Part shown: positions 1-8,171 of the stretch, in pieces
Position numbering within the stretch: position 1 is the first letter of the stretch
How the letters are laid out: every line of letters begins with the position of its first letter
From: Nitrospinaceae bacterium
Lineage (GTDB): Bacteria; Nitrospinota; Nitrospinia; Nitrospinales; VA-1
NCBI GenBank assembly: GCA_029261595.1
Contig: JAJDAZ010000034.1
Location: 1 to 63,501, forward strand
Direction of reading: 5' to 3'
Length of the DNA stretch: 63,501 bases
Made by a program: the position numbers and the translations under genes
Notes under the pieces: generated by a model
What the model saw: only the letters and a program-made list of their open reading frames with translations
Told to the model about the DNA's origin: nothing
The model's database searches: none

Positions 1-73
1 CTTCCTCCCGCAACGCCGACAAAGCAACCTTCGCCTTAAAACTCGCAGGGTAATTCTTTCGTGTCTTGCTCAT
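1..73 (-). CDS. IS3-family transposase OrfA, N-terminal fragment (cut by window edge)
   Basis: Only the first two dozen residues are inside the window, read leftward. They begin MSKTRKNYPASFKAKVALSA, the typical start of the IS3-family OrfA helix-turn-helix protein that binds the IS ends. A strong Shine-Dalgarno sequence (AAAGGAGG on the reverse strand) lies nine bases before the ATG at 73. An in-frame ATG at 79 lies only three bases from it and is less likely. The rest of the transposase lies outside, so intactness cannot be judged. Confidence 0.75.
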   Translation of the reverse strand, partial: MSKTRKNYPASFKAKVALSALREE

Positions 74-139
74 TTCCATGACCCTCCTTTGATCATAAAT
101 CGTAGCTTAACACCTGGTCCGAATTCCTGGGACCACCTC
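1..139 (-). mobile_element. Edge of an IS3-type insertion sequence
   Basis: The OrfA fragment is preceded, on its own strand, by about 60 bases of leader that must contain one IS terminus. A perfect six-base inverted repeat (TGGTCC at 115-120, GGACCA at 130-135) lies here and probably marks or overlaps the terminal repeat. The exact end cannot be set without the other terminus. The element stops within a few bases of the stop codon (142-144) of the neighbouring cytochrome gene, so it inserted just behind that gene. Confidence 0.5.
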
Positions 140-141
140 TG

Positions 142-2142
142 TTATTCCAATACCAGATCAAACCAGCTGGAAATCGCTTTTTTAGTTCCTTCCTCTCCCT
201 GCGAGCCATCCCAGACATTGAAGGCGATAGGAATTTTTACATTCATCGGGAACTGAATATCGTTGTCCGCATCCCGGGTCTTTAATTTTCGGTTCAGGAC
301 CAGAAAATAGCGCCCGTAGCGGTATGCAGACTTGGAAAATACCAATTGGTCTTCTTTGGGTTGAGGGGTCCAATTTTTCAATCCTGTGGCGTTCATTTCC
401 AGGGCATCGTTAGGATTGGACTGCCACTTCCACAGATTCACAGGATGGCTGGAATCTCCGTTCAGGAAGTAGGGTTTTCTGCCGCTTTCGTCCACACTGT
501 TCGGGAACTGGACGGCAATGGCATCGGGAAATTCCTGGGCCTCAACCGATTGTTCAGTTTCCTCTTTTTCAGACTCCTCCACGCGCAAATGCTCTGGCAG
601 GGGCGGCGCAGGAGAGGGTTCCACCGAAGTGGTTTTGGCCAAAATGGGATCATAGGTTGGGTCGTCCCAGTGGATGTAGATAGATATCTCATCGTTGTTA
701 TGAATGGCTTTCACAATGATATTGTCCACGACGGGAAAATATGATTTTTCCGAGTTCAAGACTTGTCCGCCCAGAGGGATAAAATAGGGTTCCACCGCTT
801 TCCAGGCAGGGTCCTTGGGGTATTGTGGAACTTCTCCCGTCATGGCCTTGGCGGCCAGAGTCCTTTTGACGGTTGGTTTTTGCGAAGGCGACAACGTCTG
901 GACATAATGGACGATGTCCCAGATTTTCTGGTCATTGAATATTCTGGGAGAAAACCGCGGCATGGACGTGGTTGAGAGGCCGGTGCGAAGCGTCATGAAA
1001 AGCTGTTTTCTTGAATTGCCTCTTCTGAAATTCCACGGTTTGCTGAGATTTCTCGGCCAGATAGAGTCTGAATCGAGATCCACAATTTTGTGGGTGGACG
1101 CTCCGTCGCTTCGTCCCATCACGCCATGACACCCGGAACAGTTCTGCAGGAAAAGTTCTTTGCCGGAGGCCAGACTCTCCAGAGTGAAAGGAGGGAGCTC
1201 TGGAACCACCACCGGGGCGTGCTTTTTTCCTTTGTCGACAAACCGTTTAAATTTTCGCCCCAGGCTTTTTATATAAAGGACCAGGCTCCAACGATCCGAG
1301 GCCGGAAGATGGCTCCATCCCGGCATAGTGGTTCCCGGCATGCCGAGGGTGATCCTGTCGAAAATATCCTGATCCGTCGGGATTTTACCGAATGGCGTGG
1401 ATCTTATCTTGATATGGCTTTTGCTGAAATTTCTGGGTTGCGGGCTGGAATATTTTGCCGAGGGGCCGTCGCCTTTGCCGGAGTCTCCGTGGCAATAGGA
1501 ACACTTTTCATCATGAATCTCTTTGCCTCTTTCCACAGTGGGTTCAGGGGGAATGGCGGTTTTTGCCAGGGGCCCTTTTTCAGAAGCTTTGGCAAAGATA
1601 TAGAGTATGACTTTCCAGACTTCTTCTTCAGTGAGTTGATTTTCCCAGGCGGGCATGGCTGAATCCCAGGGTGAATACTTTTCCGGCAGTCCCTGGCCAC
1701 CTTTCATGATTCGCCAGTAGGAATAAGACTCCGGAAGAGCGGTGACGGAAGTCTGGTGCGTGAAGTCTGCCGGCGGCGGGAAAAAATGGTTTCCAAAAAG
1801 GCCCTTGCCATCCAGATGGTCCCCATGGCAAAAAAAACATTTCCTGAAATAAACTTCTCCGCCTTCCTTGATGTTTTTGGATAAACTGGCGGGGTTCTGG
1901 CGCAGAGGATTTTTTAAGCCCTTCAAGGCGATCGTCTTTCCCTGGACCGTGATCGATTCCGGCATGTCGCCGGTTGAGGGAAGGTTTGCGCTATGAGCCC
2001 AAACGGGCAGGAGTGTCAGAAATGCGGTAATAGCACAAGCCGCACGAAACCCAGGGAGACCGGAGGAGTTAAATTTCATGAACTTCGGGAACCTTTTCCA
2101 GAGTTTCTTGATGGCTATTAAACGCGGATGGATCGCAATCAT
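142..2142 (-). CDS. Triheme cytochrome c with C-terminal ethylbenzene-dehydrogenase-type haem domain
   Basis: This is a predicted exported electron carrier of 666 residues. A hydrophobic export segment lies at about 33-50. Three class I cytochrome c modules follow, with CXXCH at 102-106, 214-218 and 335-339, each with a later Met-Pro (AMPAW, TMPGW, SMPRF) as likely sixth ligand. The last ~220 residues resemble the haem-b-binding gamma subunit of DMSO-reductase-family enzymes (ethylbenzene dehydrogenase, nitrite oxidoreductase NxrC): IYIHWDDPTYDP and an ending with conserved Trp/Asp. The ATG at 2142 overlaps the upstream stop by four bases. Met22 (2079) would give a neater signal peptide and is an alternative. 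The protein is last of a three-gene operon with two cupredoxin-like proteins. A role passing electrons to or from a molybdoenzyme is inferred; no catalytic subunit is in the window. Confidence 0.8.
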   Translation of the reverse strand: MIAIHPRLIAIKKLWKRFPKFMKFNSSGLPGFRAACAITAFLTLLPVWAHSANLPSTGDMPESITVQGKTIALKGLKNPLRQNPASLSKNIKEGGEVYFRKCFFCHGDHLDGKGLFGNHFFPPPADFTHQTSVTALPESYSYWRIMKGGQGLPEKYSPWDSAMPAWENQLTEEEVWKVILYIFAKASEKGPLAKTAIPPEPTVERGKEIHDEKCSYCHGDSGKGDGPSAKYSSPQPRNFSKSHIKIRSTPFGKIPTDQDIFDRITLGMPGTTMPGWSHLPASDRWSLVLYIKSLGRKFKRFVDKGKKHAPVVVPELPPFTLESLASGKELFLQNCSGCHGVMGRSDGASTHKIVDLDSDSIWPRNLSKPWNFRRGNSRKQLFMTLRTGLSTTSMPRFSPRIFNDQKIWDIVHYVQTLSPSQKPTVKRTLAAKAMTGEVPQYPKDPAWKAVEPYFIPLGGQVLNSEKSYFPVVDNIIVKAIHNNDEISIYIHWDDPTYDPILAKTTSVEPSPAPPLPEHLRVEESEKEETEQSVEAQEFPDAIAVQFPNSVDESGRKPYFLNGDSSHPVNLWKWQSNPNDALEMNATGLKNWTPQPKEDQLVFSKSAYRYGRYFLVLNRKLKTRDADNDIQFPMNVKIPIAFNVWDGSQGEEGTKKAISSWFDLVLE

Positions 2143-2993
2143 TTGTCGCCGAAAACTTTTTCCTTATATACTTTAGCGCCGTGCTTGATTCTGCCGGATT
2201 TAATGGTTTCGTAAATGGGTCGCTCGACTTTATTGCCGTCGAATTCAAATTTTAAATCAATCACGGCATTTTCCGAAATATGAATTTTCTTTGATTGAAT
2301 TTTCATCAAATAGTGCCAGGCTTTGACCACATAATCTCCCGGCGGGATATTGTCTATTTTAAAGTTCCCGTCAATTTTTGTTTGGTGGTAATAAGGGTTT
2401 TGCACCCGGTATCCCCAGGTTTGCATGAACTCATGCATGCCGCAGATCATTTGAAAAATTTTATATTTTTTCTTAAAGTGAACTTTACCCTCGGAAACTT
2501 CTTCCGCCGGAATGGGAATGTTAATGATGATTTTCCCCTGTTCTTTCTGATAAACCTGACTGTTATGCATGACGGCGTCCAGGTTGTCCACTTTGAAACT
2601 TTCATCCTGACGGACGGCGCTGACATCCGGTGTGAATTTACAGTTTTCAGACTCGATCATGATGGGTTCTTTCACGAACGGCTTTCCCGCTTCGACATGC
2701 TCCAGAGTGATCAGGACATCCTTCAACCCGCCGTCCGGGGAAATTTTGAAATCGTCCAGGATACGGTTCTCCTTGTTTTCATCGCTGTCCACTTCCGCGC
2801 ACATATCTATGTTGGGGAACAGCACAAGATGAAAAACTCGCGGCCCAGGCATTTGACCTGTCAAAACGGCTTTTCCCTGGATGGTTCCACCGTTTTGAAC
2901 TTCAATTTCCTGATAAGACCAACCTTGTGTGGCGAACAGGATCAGGGTTGATAAAGTGAGTGCTAATTTGAATTTCATTCCTGGTTTTTTCAT
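2139..2993 (-). CDS. Exported cupredoxin-like / carboxypeptidase-regulatory-domain protein
   Basis: This 284-residue protein has a signal peptide (hydrophobic segment ending ATQGWS). It then has a cupredoxin-like half with a possible copper site: a His in AVMHNSQVY and a C-x2-H-x2-M loop in CGMHEFM. After it comes a small beta-sandwich (GNFKIDNIPPGDYVVKAWH) of the carboxypeptidase regulatory type. It is a paralogue of the gene just upstream, with the same domain order. I chose the ATG at 2993, which has GGAG eleven bases upstream and clears the upstream stop (3052). A further in-frame ATG lies at 2978. Such proteins often travel with multihaem cytochromes. Copper binding is inferred from the loop, not proven. 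Confidence 0.7.
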   Translation of the reverse strand: MKKPGMKFKLALTLSTLILFATQGWSYQEIEVQNGGTIQGKAVLTGQMPGPRVFHLVLFPNIDMCAEVDSDENKENRILDDFKISPDGGLKDVLITLEHVEAGKPFVKEPIMIESENCKFTPDVSAVRQDESFKVDNLDAVMHNSQVYQKEQGKIIINIPIPAEEVSEGKVHFKKKYKIFQMICGMHEFMQTWGYRVQNPYYHQTKIDGNFKIDNIPPGDYVVKAWHYLMKIQSKKIHISENAVIDLKFEFDGNKVERPIYETIKSGRIKHGAKVYKEKVFGDK

Positions 2994-3051
2994 TTTTTTG
3001 GAAACTCCATGACAATATAATTCAAAAACTTCGCAAGATTCTATTGGGAAA

Positions 3052-3741
3052 TTATTTTTTTGATATTTGTGGGGTGACGTCCGAAAAGTCGAAGTTGATC
3101 TCGGTATCGCCATCTTTAACGGTTACCTTCTGGCTCTTGCTCCCCAGAACTTCGTGCCAGGCACTAACGGTGTATTTTCCTGGCGGGAGGTCGGGAATGC
3201 TATAGGTTCCTTCTTTCCCTGAAATATCAAAAAATGAATTGTCTGTAACAATGATCCAGGCGGACATCCACCCATGCAGGTCGCATTCGATTTTTACGAT
3301 TTCAGGCTCTTCAAATTCCAGGTCATAATCATCTTGGTTGGGTAAAAACATTACATTGACCGGGTCGTTATCAAAGGAATAGCTGTGCAGGTTGTGATTG
3401 ATTGGGTCGCTGGAATGAATTTTTAGTACGGAATCTTTCATCATTGCCATCACATGCGGCGCATAACGGCAACCTTTCTGGTCTAACGTGTATTCCCCAG
3501 GCTTGCCGGCCAGCTTTTTTCCTTCAATCGTCACCACAACATTCATCAAACCTTTGTCATTGACGAGCAATTTCTCGTTGGGGACATTCTGACCGCAGGC
3601 TTTTTTATATTTTCCGGTTTCGAAGGACTTGGGAAGTTTGACCTCTGAAGAATAGGTGATTTTACCCTTTATGGACCCGGAATAGGCCGCCGAGGGAACC
3701 AGCAGGGAGATGAGAATTGAAATTATCAGTCTGTGCATCAT
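3052..3741 (-). CDS. Exported cupredoxin-like / carboxypeptidase-regulatory-domain protein
   Basis: First gene of the three-gene reverse-strand redox operon, 229 residues. A signal peptide (MMHRLIISILISLLVPSAAYS) is followed by a cupredoxin-like domain. It carries His in NHNLHSYS and the loop CDLHGWM (C-x2-H-x2-M), the arrangement expected of a type-1-like copper site. The C-terminal ~50 residues (GTYSIPDLPPGKYTVSAWHE) form a carboxypeptidase-regulatory-like sandwich. It is clearly homologous to the next gene, so the pair arose by duplication. The start is ATG at 3741 or the adjacent ATG at 3738; no strong ribosome binding site separates them. It probably acts in the periplasm with the triheme cytochrome. 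Confidence 0.72.
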   Translation of the reverse strand: MMHRLIISILISLLVPSAAYSGSIKGKITYSSEVKLPKSFETGKYKKACGQNVPNEKLLVNDKGLMNVVVTIEGKKLAGKPGEYTLDQKGCRYAPHVMAMMKDSVLKIHSSDPINHNLHSYSFDNDPVNVMFLPNQDDYDLEFEEPEIVKIECDLHGWMSAWIIVTDNSFFDISGKEGTYSIPDLPPGKYTVSAWHEVLGSKSQKVTVKDGDTEINFDFSDVTPQISKK

Positions 3742-4045
3742 GGGTGAAATGTATAATTTTTCAGGTTTTAAAAGCTTATCATTTCATATAATAACAAATT
3801 GGTCCTGCCATGTAGAGAGCAAATTATGAAAAATATATTAATTGTTCCCTAAACGGGAAAATCTCTGCAAAGCAATGGTTTAGGTCAATAATTTCACCGA
3901 GATGAACGTGATTTACGGAATTTTGAGACAATATTTTTTAACTACCATATTGGGTTTGCGTATTTTAAGATAACTGTATGAAGGGTAGATAACTCAGAAT
4001 AAAGAGCCACGAATTGAAATTTTATTCCTTATAAAGGTATATGCC
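3742..4045. other. Divergent intergenic region between redox operon and tlpA-like gene
   Basis: These 304 bases are AT-rich and lie between divergently transcribed genes, so they must hold both promoters. I could not pick a convincing -35/-10 pair for either direction. A weak dyad (TTCCC...GGGAA around 3845-3857) is present. The Shine-Dalgarno AAAGGT at 4034-4039 belongs to the rightward gene. Confidence 0.4.
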
Positions 4046-4531
4046 ATGCGCAAGACAATGTCTTTTTTAATCATTCTCCTATTGTTGGCCCACCCGGTAT
4101 TTGCGGGAGCGCCTGTTTCCGGAGACAAAGCTCCCGGTTTCTCCCTGAGTTCTCTTGGGGGTGAAAAGTTTTCTCTTAGCGACCTCAAAGGCAAGGTCGT
4201 GCTGGTGGGGATGTTTCATATCTGCGTTCCCTGCATGAACCAGGCGATGGAGTTGAACAAGGTGCGGGAAAAAATCAAGTCCGATAAATTAGTGGTATTG
4301 GGGATCAACACCAGCGGCGATTCCCAGGAGGCTGTGGAAAAATACTTGAAAGGGTTTCCTGAAGCCGTCACCTTTCCCTATTTGCTTGACCCGAAAATGT
4401 CCATGCACAAAGCTTATATTCAAAGAGACATGCCAACGGTTCTGATTATCGACGGCGAAGGGGTTCTCCAGGCTCGATCCCCATCGGTCGGGGCCGATCA
4501 ACTGGTTCCCTACCTTAAAAAGTTAATGTGA
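4046..4531 (+). CDS. TlpA-like thioredoxin-fold protein, exported
   Basis: This 161-residue protein has a cleavable signal peptide (AHPVFAG), so it is periplasmic. It belongs to the redoxin/TlpA/ResA family. The active-site disulfide motif is C60-V-P-C63. A cis-proline loop (DMPTVLIID) follows about 70 residues later, and the entry strand APGFSLSSLGGE is typical. Such proteins reduce disulfides outside the cytoplasm, often for cytochrome c maturation, which fits the cytochrome-rich surroundings. The Shine-Dalgarno AAAGGT lies six bases before the ATG. It seems to be monocistronic: the next gene is 163 bases away. Its exact substrate cannot be read from the sequence. Confidence 0.8.
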   Translation: MRKTMSFLIILLLLAHPVFAGAPVSGDKAPGFSLSSLGGEKFSLSDLKGKVVLVGMFHICVPCMNQAMELNKVREKIKSDKLVVLGINTSGDSQEAVEKYLKGFPEAVTFPYLLDPKMSMHKAYIQRDMPTVLIIDGEGVLQARSPSVGADQLVPYLKKLM

Positions 4532-4694
4532 TTTTTTATACGATCCGCAATATTGCCCTCTGAAAGGGGGGCAAAAGTTTCCCTCCCGCCGGAAAATTTA
4601 AACAGCAAACATATTAAGATTATCAAATCAGGGCCGATTAATAATGTAGGGATTGTTTGCTTTACATTAATGAGAATTACTGTGCCTAAATTAC

Positions 4695-5561
4695 ATGCAT
4701 AAATTGATCGTCTCCGAAAACTCAAGGAACGGGTTTCGAAAAGAAAATAGGAAGCCATTCCGGGTTTTTGCTGAGAGGTGGAGTGAAGCCCTCGCGATGA
4801 TTTTGGTTATGACGGCTCTATCAAATCCTGGCGATGTTCAGGCGGCTGGAAATACTCATGAGAGTGCCTTCCTGTCTGCAAAAGAAACCCCCGTCATTGG
4901 TTCAGGGTATGAATTGCAGTTGAATTCTTTCAGGGTAAAATCCAACGCCAAAAGATTTTTTGATGGATTGGTGAAAAAGGGCTACAAACCCTTTATGGTG
5001 TTTGTCCAGAATAAGGATGAAACCTGGTTCAAGGTGCGGATGGGGCCTTATCCATTGAAAAAGACCGCTGAAAGTGTGGCAGGCGACCTCAAAAAAAAGC
5101 ACGACCTGTCTTCCCTGATCCTTAGTGCCGGTAAAATTCAATCAAAATCCCGTAAAACTTCGAAATCACCTCCAAAACCAGTGGCGGCGGAAATAAGGGT
5201 TGCGGCGGAAAATGCGGGCAACTCCATCGACGTCGTGATGGCCCGGTTTTTGGTGTGGCTCAAAGCCTGGCAGGGAAAGCAATTGGACTCCTATTTTTCG
5301 TTTTATGCCAGAAGTTTTGAGAGCGGCGGCAAACCGTTAAAGGATTGGCGGCAGGAGCAGAGCAAATCCCTTGACGAAATTCAGCAGATCAAAGTTGAGG
5401 TCAATGATCTTGAAATGGTGGAAAAGGGGGATACCGTTGAAATGTCATTCACCGAACGTTTTCAATCAAAATCTTTTTCTGATATTCGACGAAAAGTCCT
5501 CATTTGGAAAAAAGAAAAAGGCGCCTGGAAAATAATCGCCGAATCCTCCGAGCCCGCCTGA
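4695..5561 (+). CDS. SPOR-domain protein with C-terminal Cds6/NTF2-like domain
   Basis: This 288-residue protein has a hydrophobic export segment at about 30-50 (ALAMILVMTALSN, ending DVQAAG). A SPOR-type domain follows at about 70-150 (YELQLNSFRVKSNAKRFFDG, WFKVRMGPYPLKKTAE). SPOR domains bind peptidoglycan with denuded glycan strands. After a Ser/Lys/Pro linker the last ~110 residues match the NTF2-like C-terminal domain found on some L,D-transpeptidases (VWLKAWQGKQLDSYFSFYA ... VLIWKKEKGAWKII). No transpeptidase domain is present. A cell-wall-associated role in the periplasm is inferred. The stretch FRKENRK before the hydrophobic segment suggests an unusually long n-region or a later start. 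Confidence 0.65.
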   Translation: MHKLIVSENSRNGFRKENRKPFRVFAERWSEALAMILVMTALSNPGDVQAAGNTHESAFLSAKETPVIGSGYELQLNSFRVKSNAKRFFDGLVKKGYKPFMVFVQNKDETWFKVRMGPYPLKKTAESVAGDLKKKHDLSSLILSAGKIQSKSRKTSKSPPKPVAAEIRVAAENAGNSIDVVMARFLVWLKAWQGKQLDSYFSFYARSFESGGKPLKDWRQEQSKSLDEIQQIKVEVNDLEMVEKGDTVEMSFTERFQSKSFSDIRRKVLIWKKEKGAWKIIAESSEPA

Positions 5562-5868
5562 CCCCACTACATGGGAGGGAGAGTAGGCCCCGTTCACGGG
5601 GGGAAGTTTCGGCCTGACGCTACGCGAGACCATGAAAATGTCTGGAAGGAAAACTCAGCACTTGTGATATTTCACCGTTGTCTACATGCCCCAACAGCAA
5701 AAGCAAACCATTTGTTAACCGCAGAGACGCAAAGATCGCAAAGAAACCAAAACCTTCAAATTTTTAAGGTTTTCTCTGCGTCCTTCGCGGCTTTGCGGTG
5801 AAAAGTGTTTGCCTCTTTTGTTCCTAAATGACACAAGCTGAAGAACCCTAACCACTACTGCCTGGAAA
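5562..5868. other. Intergenic region holding a dyad repeat
   Basis: These 307 bases have no credible gene. They contain a short GC-rich hairpin (CCCCG at 5588-5592 against CGGGG at 5597-5601, with no T tract) and the long imperfect palindrome described at 5715-5804. The glycosyltransferase gene follows directly. Confidence 0.5.
5715..5804. repeat. Imperfect palindromic intergenic repeat (REP/MITE-like)
   Basis: The left arm AACCGCAGAGACGCAAAG (with an internal echo GATCGCAAAGAAA) pairs imperfectly with the right arm TCTCTGCGTCCTTCGCGG plus CTTTGCGGTG. About 20 AT-rich bases separate them. Each arm itself repeats a GCAAAG/CTTTGC unit. Sequences built on CGCAGAGACGCAAAG recur in intergenic regions of many proteobacterial genomes, from general knowledge. 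Only one copy is visible here, so mobility or a function in mRNA folding is unproven. Confidence 0.6.
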
Positions 5869-7017
5869 ATGAAGTTATTTTATTTCGCCCGGATTGACAT
5901 TCAATATGAAGACGCAAGCGCAAGACATACGCTGGAGTTTTGCCGGCAATTTGCAGCCATGGGCCATGACGTCACCTTATTTGTTCCCGCGGTGGGGCCT
6001 CCAAGGACGGTGGACAATGTTTCTGTGGTGTACGTGCCCGTCCTGAGCAGGAAACCTGCGGTCACTTTTTTCACATTTTATTTTTCCCTGATTTTCTATT
6101 TCTTTTATTACGGTTGCAAATTAAAGCCGGATGTCGTCTACACCCGCCAGCAACAAATGGAATGGATGGTGACCTGGCTCTGTCTTGTTCTGCCTTTCAA
6201 ATATGTCATTGAGGTCAATGGACTGTCGCTGGTGGAATTAAAAATCAGCGGAGCCTCGAAATGGATTCAAACCATCACCCGCTGGATGGAATATTGGGTA
6301 TTTCGTTTGCCACATAAAATAGTGACGTCCTCGGTGCAGATTCGCGATAATTTATGCAAGGATTACCATTTAAAGTCCGATCATTTTCTAGTGGTGAGCA
6401 ATGGCGCCAACCCTGAGATTTTTCATCCTATGGATAAAAACGTCTGCCTGGAGCGACTGGGACTGGATGACAAAAAAATGTATCTGGCGTTTATAGGGTC
6501 GCTTAAAATTTGGCACAAACTGGATAATATTCTGTTGGCCTTGCATCCATTGGCGGAAAAGCACCCTCATCTCCATCTTTTGATCGTGGGGGAGGGGGAA
6601 GGCCGTGCCGAAATAGAAAAAGTCATTGCCGAAAATAATTTAGAGGGCAGGGTGACTCTGACGGGTGAGAAGGCCTTTGAGGAAGTGCCTTATTATATTA
6701 ATGCCGCTGATATCTGTCTCGTCACTTACCTGGATAAACCCGGCCTTTCCCCTTTAAAAATATTTGATTACATGGCCTGCGGAAAGCCCATCGTCAGCAA
6801 CGGAGTGGGCGGTATAGAAGATTTATTCAGGGCGAATCATGTGGGTTTATTGGTTGATTCGGAAGAGACCGAAGGATGGGCCCGGTCGATTGACAGGTTG
6901 CTCGATGATCCCGGTTTACGCCTGGAAATGGGAAATAACGGACGTCAGGCGGTATTGAATGAATTCAATTGGCGGAGCATTTGTGAGAGAATCGGGAAAA
7001 CTCTTGAATCTCTTTGA
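5869..7017 (+). CDS. GT4-family glycosyltransferase
   Basis: This 382-residue protein has the GT-B fold. The N-terminal half has the usual acceptor-side pattern (FCRQFAAMGHDVTLFVP). A donor-binding half follows (LAFIGSLKIWHKLDNI, HLLIVGEGEGRAEIE). The GT4 signature region GLSPLKIFDYMACGKPIVSN carries the nucleotide-sugar contacts, although the first Glu of the usual E-x7-E is replaced. A hydrophobic stretch near 70-85 suggests peripheral membrane contact. It probably transfers a sugar to a lipid-linked or cell-surface acceptor; the sugar is unknown. It is first in an operon, and its stop overlaps the next start. Confidence 0.82.
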   Translation: MKLFYFARIDIQYEDASARHTLEFCRQFAAMGHDVTLFVPAVGPPRTVDNVSVVYVPVLSRKPAVTFFTFYFSLIFYFFYYGCKLKPDVVYTRQQQMEWMVTWLCLVLPFKYVIEVNGLSLVELKISGASKWIQTITRWMEYWVFRLPHKIVTSSVQIRDNLCKDYHLKSDHFLVVSNGANPEIFHPMDKNVCLERLGLDDKKMYLAFIGSLKIWHKLDNILLALHPLAEKHPHLHLLIVGEGEGRAEIEKVIAENNLEGRVTLTGEKAFEEVPYYINAADICLVTYLDKPGLSPLKIFDYMACGKPIVSNGVGGIEDLFRANHVGLLVDSEETEGWARSIDRLLDDPGLRLEMGNNGRQAVLNEFNWRSICERIGKTLESL

Positions 7018-8156
7018 ATGCCCCTATGACGATCATTCGCTTCTTAACAGCTGTACTGCTTATTATTTTTCTTTCCACAACCTCCTGGGCCTTCGATTGG
7101 GACTATGAAGGCCGGGTCAAGGCCGGCAGTTCCTATATATTTGAATCCCCACCGAATCATAAAGACTTTGACAGCGAAGCCGAACTGAGACTGGGCGTTC
7201 TGGGCAATGCGTGGACGCGCGACGAATGGGCGCTGGACTACGAGTTGTCCGCCGACGCCAAACTGGCCGATGGTCCCAGTGTTCAGGCGGGATTACGCGA
7301 TAAAACGGATATGGATTTTTTTCGCGCCTGGTTGCGCTTTGGCAACGATCGCATGAAAATTCGCGGCGGTCGGCAGAAAATCCTGTTTGGCGCGGGGTTC
7401 ATTTTTCGTCCGTTGGGTTTTTTTGACACGCGGGATGTTACCGGAGTGGTTCCCGAAACGCGCGGGGTGGATGGCGTGCGCGCCACATATTTTTTTGACG
7501 ACACCACTTCCATGCAGGGATGGGTCGTTCCGGGCAAGCTTGACGATCATCTGATTGCCGGTTTGCGTTGGGAGGGGTTGTTGGCCGGATTAGAAACGGG
7601 CGCGGTGGTTCAGTATCATCCTGAAACCGACCTCACTGAACTGGCGCAGTTTTCTCAGGAACTGATTCAGCTGGGTTATCATATCAAAGGAGAACAAAAC
7701 ATCGCTTATTGGAATGAGGGAAGGCTGGACATCGAGCAAAATAACGATGGCGAACCCTTGCGTTTCGATACAGTTGTGGGTGCCGACTACACGTTTGATA
7801 TTGGCGAAGGTTTGCATTTTCTGGTGGAATATTTTTTGTCCACGCGCCAGGATGGGTTTACCCGGACCTTCCCTAAAGAGGAATCCAACATTCAGCAGAT
7901 GGGTTTTCTGTTTGACATGCCTTATGGCATCGACATCGTCTGGCAGGTGTTCGGACTTTATGACATCGACGACGGAAGTTTCCAAATCACCCCGCAAATA
8001 GAATATTCTGTAACGGATGAAATATTTTTGTATTTGCAGGGTCGCTGGGGAGGAAGTGTTCAGCCAGGAGAAAAGAACGGCAGGCTCTTCAGTAAAACGC
8101 CGGTTTTTAACAGCACTGAATCTCAAATAGGATTGACTCTGGTCGGATATTTTTGA
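7014..8156 (+). CDS. Exported beta-barrel-like outer-membrane protein
   Basis: This 380-residue protein starts at TTG (7014), overlapping the previous stop by four bases (TTGA). An in-frame ATG at 7026 is the alternative. A signal peptide ends at SWAFDWDYEG. The remainder is rich in alternating hydrophobic strands with Asp/Gly turns and aromatic girdles (FFRAWLRFGNDRMKIRGG, FHFLVEYFLS-type strands). It ends in a hydrophobic/aromatic strand finishing in Phe (LTLVGYF), the classical outer-membrane sorting signal. It resembles alginate-export or porin-like barrels, but I cannot name the family. Its place between a glycosyltransferase and an ABC exporter suggests envelope export. Confidence 0.6.
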   Translation: MNAPMTIIRFLTAVLLIIFLSTTSWAFDWDYEGRVKAGSSYIFESPPNHKDFDSEAELRLGVLGNAWTRDEWALDYELSADAKLADGPSVQAGLRDKTDMDFFRAWLRFGNDRMKIRGGRQKILFGAGFIFRPLGFFDTRDVTGVVPETRGVDGVRATYFFDDTTSMQGWVVPGKLDDHLIAGLRWEGLLAGLETGAVVQYHPETDLTELAQFSQELIQLGYHIKGEQNIAYWNEGRLDIEQNNDGEPLRFDTVVGADYTFDIGEGLHFLVEYFLSTRQDGFTRTFPKEESNIQQMGFLFDMPYGIDIVWQVFGLYDIDDGSFQITPQIEYSVTDEIFLYLQGRWGGSVQPGEKNGRLFSKTPVFNSTESQIGLTLVGYF

Positions 8157-8171
8157 AAAGAAAGTTGGGCT

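Noticed and set aside
4669..4681. Possible second Fur box (AATGAGAATTACT) before the SPOR-domain gene
   Set aside because: Only one half-site fits the consensus and the downstream gene has no iron link.
5588..5601. CCCCG/CGGGG hairpin as a terminator of the SPOR-domain gene
   Set aside because: The stem is five bases and no T run follows.
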